Shown piece by piece: positions 1-6,758 of a DNA stretch of 34,615 nt (the first letter of the stretch is position 1; each line of letters opens with the position of its first letter). A model generated the notes under the pieces. It had not been told where the DNA came from, did no database searches, and saw only the letters and a list, made by a program, of their open reading frames with translations. The DNA lies in contig JAGLCE010000077.1 in assembly GCA_023146365.1 (NCBI GenBank), positions 1 to 34,615 of the forward strand. Reading direction: 5' to 3'. Both the position numbers and the translations under genes were made by a program. The DNA comes from Endozoicomonadaceae bacterium. GTDB lineage: Bacteria; Pseudomonadota; Gammaproteobacteria; Pseudomonadales; Endozoicomonadaceae.

Positions 1-457
1 GGGGGGGGTAAGAAACCTTTAAAGATTTTACTTGACTTCCAGTTATTAAAGGTTGGGCACTCTTATTAGCATAATTGTTTAAATCAGCTGCCAATAACAT
101 ATAATATAAGTACTTGTCAGACAATTCTCTCCAAGATGATACTTTTAACGAGTTGTCAGTAATCCAGCAAGGCTCATTAAAAAAATGTATATTTCCACAT
201 AATGCACCAACTCTACCTATAGAAAAAACTTTAGATATAGTATTCTGTTTGGATGAATATCCTAATACACCATTCCCACCTATTACTTTATAAATATTAT
301 TCCTATCAATACTTGGTTCAATATCATTGTTAGATAATCCTTCTCCACTAGCAATTGAGATATACCATTTTAATGAAGGTGTTACCCACCCCGCAGGAAT
401 CTGTCCCAACCACTCAACCCCACTGTCTTTATAACTGGCATATTGGCTATATTTCAT
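1..457 (-). CDS. hsdS: Type I restriction-modification specificity subunit HsdS, N-terminal part (cut by window edge)
   Basis: I translated this reading frame by hand. It starts at an ATG that overlaps the last 11 bases of hsdM and runs open for 152 codons to the window edge. It begins MKYSQYASYKDSGVEWLGQIP, continues IPAGW, and later has YLYYMLL and LITGSQVKSLKVSYPP. This is the layout of the first target-recognition domain of HsdS followed by the start of the conserved PPL-type motif. HsdS sets the DNA sequence recognised by the HsdR/M/S complex. The overlap with hsdM indicates translational coupling. The gene leaves the window inside a run of eight G (C on the coding strand) that encodes the Pro-Pro pair. 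hsdR is not in the window. The family call is firm; the recognised sequence cannot be read from this. Confidence 0.85.
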   Translation of the reverse strand, partial: MKYSQYASYKDSGVEWLGQIPAGWVTPSLKWYISIASGEGLSNNDIEPSIDRNNIYKVIGGNGVLGYSSKQNTISKVFSIGRVGALCGNIHFFNEPCWITDNSLKVSSWRELSDKYLYYMLLAADLNNYANKSAQPLITGSQVKSLKVSYPP

Positions 458-2408
458 GAAGCATCTCCATTATTTCGGCGCTTAATGTTTCTAGCTCGGT
501 ATCGATCTCCTCTAATGCTCTTGGGGGTTTGTATTCATAAAAGTGGCGATTAAAGGGTATTTCATAACCCACTATGCCCACTTTGCCATCTTGCTCATCT
601 CTCTTTTTTTCATCGATCCATGCCTGTGGCACATGGGGCGTGACTTCTTTGGCAAAGTAGGCGTTTATATCCTGCGATAGTGGAATGTTTTCATAATCGC
701 GCAGGTTGGCATTGGCCTCAAGCTTGCCTTTGGCGTCTTTATACAACTGCGCCTCTTCATCATGCTCTGCTATATGCTTTTGTATGAGTTTGAACTGACT
801 GGCGGTGAGTTTGGTTTTTATGCGCTGGCTTAACCCATGGGTAAACGTGGCATGGCTGGTTATTTTATCTGGTTTTAACGCTTTCAGCGCCGTCACTATC
901 TCGTCTTTAAGGTCATCCGCCAGCTTTACAAAGGCTTTGTCGTTTTGCAGGGCAGCGAGTTTATCTGCATCGTGAGGGTAAAAGCTTAGCTGTAGTGGGC
1001 GTTCTACGGTAATGCGCCGGTAGCCGAAATCGGTGGTGTTAAATATCTTCGAGAGTTTACTCGCTTCAAACTCGCCATAGCGTTTTACAATGTCACTGAT
1101 GTCGGCTTCATCTAAACACTTACGTTTAGAGCCCAGTGATTTACGCATCGACTTGCCCATGCTTGATGCATTAATCAGTTGCACTTTCCCTTGGCGCGGC
1201 TTGGTCTTGTTGTTAGAGAGAATCCAGATATACGTGGCGATGCCTGTGTTAAAAAACATATCGTTCGGCATGGCGATAATCACTTCCAGCAGATCGTTTT
1301 CTAAAATATAACGGCGAATTTCACTCTCGCCACTGCCTGCTCCCCCCGTAAACAGCGGTGAACCGTTCAGGATAATACCAATGCGACTGCCCCCTTCATG
1401 CACTGGTCGCATTTTGGAAATAAGGTGCAGTAGAAACAACAAAGAACCATCCGACACTCGTGGCAACCCCGCCTCAAACCGACCGTTAAAGCCTTGTTGT
1501 TCGTGCTCATCGTTTACCGACTTTTGTACTTTCTTCCACTCCACCCCAAAGGGCGGATTAGAGAGCATATAGTCAAACTTGTCAGCGCCCAGTTGATCGT
1601 CACTCAGGGTGTTGCCATGTTTTATGTTTTTCACCTCTTGCCCTTTAATCATCATGTCGGCTTTACACACCGCATAAGATTCAGGGTTAAGCTCTTGGCC
1701 AAAGGTGACCAGTTGCGCGTCTGGGTTTAGCTCATGCACATATTCACTGCCACTGGATAAAAACCCGCCCGTGCCAGCCGTGGGGTCGTAAAGGCTGCGA
1801 ACAACCCCTTTTTGGGTGAGCACCGCATCATCCGTTGCAAACAACAGGGAGGTGGTTAGCCGCACAATGTCTCTTGGGGTAAAGTGTTCCCCCGCCGTTT
1901 CGTTAGACGCTTCAGCAAATTTACGGATCAGCTCTTCAAACATCAGCCCCATTGCATGGTTCGAGACGGTGGCAGGGGCTAGATTAAAACTGGCAAACTT
2001 TTCTACGATCAGGTAGAGCAATTTGGCATCTGCCAATTTAGAGATTTGAGCACTGAAGTCATACTTCTCAAATATCTCTCTGGCATTGGCACTGAACGCA
2101 TTAATGTAGCTATCGAGATTATCTTCGAGGTTGTTGGCATCTGCCATCAATTTGCTCAGAGTGAAGGTTGAGGTGTTGTAAAAACTGTGGCCAGACTTAC
2201 GAGTGAGAAATTGCTCCATCGAAATGCCAAGGCTCTTGCGCGCCTCTTTTTCTTCCAGCACCGCGGCACGGGTTGGCTCTAAAACACATTCAAGCCGTCG
2301 TAATAAGGTGAGTGGAAGAATGACCTTGCCATAGTCTGACTGTTTGTAGTCACCACGCAGTAAGTCGGCGGTTGACCAGATAAGTGCGGAGATCGATTGT
2401 TGTGACAT
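447..2408 (-). CDS. hsdM: Type I restriction-modification DNA methyltransferase subunit HsdM
   Basis: A 653-residue protein of the N6-adenine methylase family. It modifies adenines in hemimethylated or unmodified target sites as part of an HsdM2S complex, and with HsdR it forms the restriction enzyme. An N-terminal helical domain (about residues 5-150) is followed by the catalytic domain with the SAM-binding motif DPTAGTGGFL (about 208-217) and the catalytic NPPF motif (about 285-288). The ATG start is supported by an AGGA sequence eight bases upstream. The gene overlaps the start of hsdS, the usual order for such operons. The motifs and length are intact, so methylation activity is plausible. 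A 181-bp copy of its central part lies at 3214-3394. Confidence 0.95.
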   Translation of the reverse strand: MSQQSISALIWSTADLLRGDYKQSDYGKVILPLTLLRRLECVLEPTRAAVLEEKEARKSLGISMEQFLTRKSGHSFYNTSTFTLSKLMADANNLEDNLDSYINAFSANAREIFEKYDFSAQISKLADAKLLYLIVEKFASFNLAPATVSNHAMGLMFEELIRKFAEASNETAGEHFTPRDIVRLTTSLLFATDDAVLTQKGVVRSLYDPTAGTGGFLSSGSEYVHELNPDAQLVTFGQELNPESYAVCKADMMIKGQEVKNIKHGNTLSDDQLGADKFDYMLSNPPFGVEWKKVQKSVNDEHEQQGFNGRFEAGLPRVSDGSLLFLLHLISKMRPVHEGGSRIGIILNGSPLFTGGAGSGESEIRRYILENDLLEVIIAMPNDMFFNTGIATYIWILSNNKTKPRQGKVQLINASSMGKSMRKSLGSKRKCLDEADISDIVKRYGEFEASKLSKIFNTTDFGYRRITVERPLQLSFYPHDADKLAALQNDKAFVKLADDLKDEIVTALKALKPDKITSHATFTHGLSQRIKTKLTASQFKLIQKHIAEHDEEAQLYKDAKGKLEANANLRDYENIPLSQDINAYFAKEVTPHVPQAWIDEKKRDEQDGKVGIVGYEIPFNRHFYEYKPPRALEEIDTELETLSAEIMEMLHEI

Positions 2409-2895
2409 TCTTTCATCCTGAATTAAGCGTCTTGTGTTAGCTAAATTGACAGGACTTTAATACAGCAAAATTGTCCTTGAATGTGCTAGGTTATTGACTG
2501 CTTTCGATCACCTTCATCACCGCTACTTGTTGGATTGAGTGGTAGGGTTTTTATCATTGTTATCCACTAATACGTCTAATAATGCGAACCAATATTAGAC
2601 GACAATCATTGAGCAGGATTAAGCGACAATAAAGGTGAAAGCTTTTAGTGTCAACCAACTATAACCGGTATTGCCAGTATTGATAACCGTTTATATTCAT
2701 CAACCTGTTTCAGGTGAGAATTATTTTGAGAGTTATGTTGAGAGTTATGATAATCGCTAATCTCAACGGGATGGTTTTTCCCAGCCCTTGTTAAACCTGC
2801 CTGAAAACTTGCCACTCCCCCTCTACCGTCCCTCGCTCATCAAGAGACAACAGTGTACTATTTTTTTTTGACAAATTTAATAAAATAAACCATTG
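2409..2895. other. Divergent intergenic region between hsdM and the HTH remnant
   Basis: There is no convincing gene in this stretch. It must hold the promoter of the hsdM-hsdS operon on the minus strand and that of the rightward HTH gene. It contains an inverted repeat (2573-2601), a direct repeat of the type ATTAGACGACAAT / ATTAAGCGACAAT about 22 bases apart near 2594-2630, and a nine-T run followed by a TTGACA-like hexamer at 2868-2873, ahead of the HTH start. The promoter assignment is a guess from position. Confidence 0.4.
2573..2601. promoter_or_regulatory. Inverted repeat, 9-bp perfect arms, upstream of hsdM
   Basis: CGTCTAATA at 2573-2581 is the exact reverse complement of TATTAGACG at 2593-2601, with an 11-base spacer. 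The right arm is repeated in part a little further on (GATTAAGCGACAAT). It lies about 165 bases before the hsdM start. It could be an operator for the restriction operon, perhaps read by the HTH protein encoded next door, or a recombinase site. Nothing in the sequence decides between these. Confidence 0.35.
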
Positions 2896-3213
2896 ATGAA
2901 TACGAATAAAGTTATGGGTGATCAACTATTAACCGTGAGACAGGTGGCTGATTACCTCAACGTAAATGAGCGCACTGTTTACAGGATGGCGACCGCAGGC
3001 AAGATACCCGCCTTTAAGGTGGGTATCTTGGCGCTTTAAACAGACTGAAATAGAGTTGTGGATTAAAGAGCAGCACAATCAACAGAATGAGACAAAACCA
3101 TCAATGGCAGCAAATCACTATTCACTCAGCTTGACCACCGGAGCCGCTCTGATCAGGGAGGCTATCGATGTGGCTGCACTCAAGTGCGAGCTTGCTGATT
3201 GGGCTGAGGTAAG
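2896..3213 (+). pseudogene. Excisionase/MerR-like HTH DNA-binding gene, frameshifted, with a following truncated reading frame
   Basis: From the ATG at 2896 the frame reads an HTH_17-type domain (LLTVRQVADYLNVNERTVYR, then KIPAFKVG) and stops at 3039. The expected continuation WRFKQTEIELWIKEQ lies in the next frame, so a single extra base near 3025 breaks the gene. Small HTH proteins of this kind are common beside restriction and defence loci. The second frame then runs on with a possible new start (MAANHYSLSLTTG ... ELADWAEVR), which vaguely resembles the beginning of DUF1819/BrxA-type proteins. It ends where the displaced hsdM fragment begins. The HTH assignment is firm; the DUF1819 idea is weak. 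Confidence 0.65.
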
Positions 3214-3394
3214 GGCTTTACACACCGCATAAGATTCAGGGTTAAGCTCTTGGCCAAAGGTGACCCGTTGCGCGTCTGGGTTTAGCTCATGCACATATTC
3301 ACTGCCACTGGATAAAAAAACCCGCCCGTGCCAGCTGTGGGGTCGTAAAGGCTGCGGACGACCCATGTTTTGGTGAGCACCGCATCATCCGTTG
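3214..3394 (-). pseudogene. Displaced fragment of hsdM
   Basis: This 181-bp stretch matches hsdM positions 1659-1837 with only a few substitutions. It encodes the same SSGSEYVHELNPDAQ and VTFGQELNPESYAVCK peptides. The A-run after GGAT has seven bases here and five in hsdM, so the frame is broken. It is on the same strand as hsdM but has no start, no catalytic motif and no neighbouring methylase sequence. It therefore arose by a local duplication or recombination with another hsdM copy and cannot be functional. Confidence 0.85.
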
Positions 3395-3419
3395 AGAGCA
3401 ATAGCTACAGAGGGAAGCC

Positions 3420-3585
3420 TTCTATCGAAAGAGCAAACTCGTAACAAAGAAATAGCGGTAACAAGGGCAGTGAGCGTCCTTTTGCCACCTATAAAAGAGA
3501 TTACGGAATTGCCAGAACTCGGTTCATGGGTCTTGCTAAAAATGTGGCGATTTTTAGACTGGTCACTATGGCGCAAACGAGTTAA
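3420..3585 (+). pseudogene. 3' end of a DDE transposase (IS5/IS4-like superfamily), frameshifted
   Basis: One frame gives KEQTRNKEIAVTRAVS. After a shift near 3470 the next frame gives ERPFATYKRDYGIARTRFMG followed by LAKNVAIFRLVTMAQTS and a stop at 3583-3585. The spacing of the E-R-P-F motif and the ARTRFMGLAKN block is what is seen at the C-terminus of DDE transposases of the IS5/IS1182 type. No N-terminal part, inverted repeats or target duplication were found, so this is an old remnant. Confidence 0.65.
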
Positions 3586-3598
3586 TATTCGACATTCT

Positions 3599-3627
3599 CA
3601 TCAAAATTGATAACTCTCTTTTCAAGA
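3599..3627. repeat. Copy A of a short element shared with 29788-29819
   Basis: The block CATCAAAA..GATAACTCTC..TTTTCAAGA occurs here and again at 29788-29819, where it has a 3-base insertion and two substitutions. Both copies lie on the 3' side (35 and 14 bases from the stop) of minus-strand genes of unknown or eukaryotic-like type. It may be a remnant of a mobile-element end, a shared 3' untranslated element, or a trace of a common insertion event. Confidence 0.5.
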
Positions 3628-3661
3628 CGAAGTGACAGATCGAGACTGTAAATAATGCTGC

Positions 3662-4735
3662 TTATGCAAACACCATGGTGACTTCCTTAGCTACTTCTTT
3701 AGGAATTACATCCTTCCTCAGGTTTACTTTCAATTGTTTAGTTTCTCCTGATCTTCCATTTTCATTATATTTTTCACAAATATTCTTTATTATCCGACCC
3801 TCCATCTTATGTAAAAGATCGCTTTTGCTTGGCGCATAACCTTCACAGCATAAATTTCTTACTTCATTATAACATTTCTGGGTGCCGAGCAATACAGCAG
3901 AAGGACAACCACTATATTTTTTTATGACGTGATTCACCACAGTCATTAAATCTACAACTGTAGCATCATCTACTTCTAACTGATTTGTGCATGTTTGCAC
4001 ATAAGTCAAGTCAACTTTAATATCGTACATACCCTTCTGTACCATGCGATGAAGTCTAAAATTTTCATCAGATCTGAACCTTACAGAAACTTCACTATCC
4101 ACATCTCGAAATATATTAAAAAGCATTTTATAATGCGCCACTAACGCTTGCTTTGCTTCCTCTTGATTATTACATCTACCCAGAAGTCTTTTTTTCAATC
4201 CGGCCACAGAATGGAGCCAAGCAATTATGTTTTCAGAATCATCGAATCCTAGATGCTTCACATACGCTGAAATATCGAAGTCATCCTTAGCTCCATTTTG
4301 TATTCGATTTATATGCTTGAATAATGGATCATTTTTAATAAAAAGTTTATCGTCTTGACTATGCGTAGAATCATTAAAATTAAGTCCATCAAACTCATCA
4401 TTTGAAATGTTTTTGCCTGTTAGCATGGTGCTATCTGCACCCAATACGTCCTCTTTTTTATTATTCTTATAATCATAAAAATTAATCCCATTTAACGCAT
4501 CATCCGAAATGTTTCTGTCGGTTAATTTGGTGTTATGTGTGACTTGATCAGCCGAGCCCTGCCGCGCAATCAGGAGCATGTTACAGCTATCCTCATCAAG
4601 CAACAGACAACATCTTCTTCCTAAAAAAAGACATACTCTACACAAAGATGACGTTATGATATTTGAGCTAGTTATATAATAATGATGTAAACAAAGCGAA
4701 ACTCGCTCTTTGTAAGACAAACTTGATTGATTCAT
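3662..4735 (-). CDS. Unrecognised protein with an internal 20-residue repeat, effector candidate
   Basis: I do not recognise this 357-residue protein. It has no clear signal peptide or membrane segment, although its first 55 residues are rich in Cys and hydrophobic residues. Two copies of a short repeat, LTDRNISDDALNGINFYD (about 71-88) and LTGKNISNDEFDGLNFND (about 105-122), sit 34 residues apart. The rest (about 135-357) looks like a mixed helical domain with several Cys residues. The start is an ATG with GGAG about 13 bases upstream. It is AT-rich relative to gdhB and is transcribed divergently from the IAP-like gene, with 207 bases between them. The context suggests a secreted host-interaction protein, but that is inference only. 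Confidence 0.7.
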   Translation of the reverse strand: MNQSSLSYKERVSLCLHHYYITSSNIITSSLCRVCLFLGRRCCLLLDEDSCNMLLIARQGSADQVTHNTKLTDRNISDDALNGINFYDYKNNKKEDVLGADSTMLTGKNISNDEFDGLNFNDSTHSQDDKLFIKNDPLFKHINRIQNGAKDDFDISAYVKHLGFDDSENIIAWLHSVAGLKKRLLGRCNNQEEAKQALVAHYKMLFNIFRDVDSEVSVRFRSDENFRLHRMVQKGMYDIKVDLTYVQTCTNQLEVDDATVVDLMTVVNHVIKKYSGCPSAVLLGTQKCYNEVRNLCCEGYAPSKSDLLHKMEGRIIKNICEKYNENGRSGETKQLKVNLRKDVIPKEVAKEVTMVFA

Positions 4736-4942
4736 TATAATTCTAGCTCCATATATTTATTAAAGCGGCTGTTAACTGTATAGACAATACTAATATTAAA
4801 GAGTTCAAATTCTCGACTTGAAGATATTAAATTGAACTTTGTTTGAACAATATCACTCGAACTTACTCAACTAGACAACTTCTCCATCCAATTCCATCCA
4901 GTATTTTTATTTGTACGGTTATAAAAAAGAGTAATTATTTTG
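4736..4942. promoter_or_regulatory. Divergent promoter region with repeated TTGAA motifs
   Basis: This AT-rich region drives two divergent genes. TTGAA occurs at 4818, 4832 and 4843, with TCGAAC at 4857 and the inverted form TTCAA near 4804. The same-strand copies are spaced 11-14 bases, roughly a helical turn or a little more. This could be an operator array for a shared regulator of the pair, but no known box is recognised. Confidence 0.3.
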
Positions 4943-6562
4943 ATGCACTCAGTTAGTAAAGGTAATACGCCTTGTATGATCAAAAGTAGTACAAACAAAT
5001 TTTGTTACGCTTTAGCCGATGAGGAGGGTATATCACATGCAGGCGAACGGCTGTATACAATGACCAACCAAGATAGAGAAATGTCTCCTTACTACAATGC
5101 ACATTTATCCAATTCTGTTACACGAATGTCATTAAACGGTTGCTTTCACTGCCCTTCAAGGGATGTCCATTGTACTATATGTCATCGAACAATTAATTCA
5201 GCTCAGGCTAGAAACTATCTATGCGAACCATCTAAACAGACAGAAAAGTTTCATTACAGCAACACCTGTTGTTATATGCCACAACGTGATGATAAAGAGA
5301 CTGAAAACACTTCCAGCAGTGAGGTCTCAACCTCGATAACGTACGAGTATCCCGAACATATAACTCTCAGCGCGAGGCATGAAACTTTTTCTAACTGGCC
5401 CTACAGTCATGTGCAAAAACCTGAAGGGCTGGCAGGGGCAGGTTTTTTGTATATGGATACCAGCGGTACAGATCTTGTTTACTGTTTCTTGTGCGGAGGG
5501 GGATTAAGGGCGTGGAAGCCACTTGAAAATCCTTATGAAGAGCATCGCACGTGGTTTCCTAGCTGTGCCTATAACCGCAGCCTAGATTTTTTTACCGCCG
5601 AAAAGGAATATAACCTGTACTGTCATCTACAAAAAATATATATGACTCACGATACCACTTATCTTGGTGTGCCTATGGGAAAAGCACTGCTAGACCATGG
5701 TTATTTACCTCTACATATAATAAGTGCCATGACTGCTCTTTCAGTACATGGCAATGTAGATCACCTAAACTCAAAAATAATTCAATCCTATATTATGAAT
5801 GTTATTATTCCTGGTGAAGCTGTGTCGAAGTCTCAAGATCAGGGAGCTGTGGGTGGTAGCAGTGGACTAGTCACGCAGCCAGAAAATGACAATACCTCTT
5901 CTTATAGACAAAATCTTGAGACTAAAAATGCGAGAAATCCTAGCGAAGACAGCCTGTTAAACCAAGCTAGTGGAGGAGAATCCACAAGCTTTCATCCAAA
6001 GAACTCATTAGCTCTGTCTGAACATATTTACCCCTCTTTAAAGATAAAAACTCAACCTCAAACACACCCCATACATCCAGAATATACCCTTTTGAGTGCT
6101 CGAAAAGAAAGTTTTGTGAACTGGCCAAGCGACAAGATAGCAGCAAATTATTTGGCTGAATCAGGTTTTTGGTATATTGGTTTGGAGGACTGCGTTCGCT
6201 GTTTCTTTTGTGGTGGTGGGCTAAGAGAGTGGGAAGCTGACAACAACCCTATGGTAGAACATCAAAAATGGTATTCTGACTGCGCCTATATTAAGGATGA
6301 AGAAAACATCCAGCGAGTGACGAACACCCAAAAAAGCGATAATAAAACAAATGTTCCTTCCATATACGCACATCTTCTAGAAACACCTGCAGCACAAGCC
6401 GTCAGTGATATGGATCATCCGCCAGAGCAGATACTATGGGCTATAATTTCTCTTTCGAAAAGCAGGGACGTAAATTCACTCTCCTCACAAGATATTTTGC
6501 ATGAAATACTTGATGCCGAAGAGAAAAATGTTAATTTACAAACTTCAAACAGCGACGAATAG
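4943..6562 (+). CDS. IAP-like protein with two BIR domains and two UBA-like segments
   Basis: The protein has two complete baculoviral IAP repeat domains. In numbering one residue longer than this start, zinc ligands are C182, C185, H202, C209 and C421, C424, H441, C448. Both fit C-x2-C-x16-H-x6-C and carry the CGGGLR.W signature. Each BIR is followed by a UBA-like helical stretch (about 243-290 and 484-526). A Cys-rich N-terminal region (about 67-112) could bind metal. There is no C-terminal RING, so it is unlikely to be a ubiquitin ligase. In eukaryotes BIR proteins block caspases or relay NF-kB signalling; in a bacterium this would act inside a host cell. The ATG at 4943 directly follows an in-frame TTG, and I prefer the ATG. 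Origin from an animal host is very likely by architecture. Confidence 0.9.
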   Translation: MHSVSKGNTPCMIKSSTNKFCYALADEEGISHAGERLYTMTNQDREMSPYYNAHLSNSVTRMSLNGCFHCPSRDVHCTICHRTINSAQARNYLCEPSKQTEKFHYSNTCCYMPQRDDKETENTSSSEVSTSITYEYPEHITLSARHETFSNWPYSHVQKPEGLAGAGFLYMDTSGTDLVYCFLCGGGLRAWKPLENPYEEHRTWFPSCAYNRSLDFFTAEKEYNLYCHLQKIYMTHDTTYLGVPMGKALLDHGYLPLHIISAMTALSVHGNVDHLNSKIIQSYIMNVIIPGEAVSKSQDQGAVGGSSGLVTQPENDNTSSYRQNLETKNARNPSEDSLLNQASGGESTSFHPKNSLALSEHIYPSLKIKTQPQTHPIHPEYTLLSARKESFVNWPSDKIAANYLAESGFWYIGLEDCVRCFFCGGGLREWEADNNPMVEHQKWYSDCAYIKDEENIQRVTNTQKSDNKTNVPSIYAHLLETPAAQAVSDMDHPPEQILWAIISLSKSRDVNSLSSQDILHEILDAEEKNVNLQTSNSDE

Positions 6563-6606
6563 CGTGGGTATTTAAGGGTGTAAATAATTCTGTGCAATTG
6601 CCAGTT

Positions 6607-6747
6607 TTAAATATAATCCACCCAGTGACCTTCAAATCGAATCATAAAACGATTCATCGCCACTTGCCAGTTTCTTATCGGCATACTCCATTTTTTAGAT
6701 GCGTTCATTATCGCTAAATACACAACATTCTTCGCCGAGTCGTCAAC
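6607..6747 (-). pseudogene. C-terminal fragment of an IS256/Mutator-family transposase
   Basis: The minus strand reads VVYLAIMNASKKWSMPIRNW followed by QVAMNRFMIRFEGHW and a stop at 6607-6609. This is the conserved C-terminus of IS256-family transposases (LAIMNASKKWTMPIRNW type). It lies only 12 bases beyond the gdhB stop codon. No element end was found. A central piece of the same family is present at 12074-12262, on the other side of gdhB and in the opposite orientation. Confidence 0.75.
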
Positions 6748-6758
6748 TACGTTGCTAC

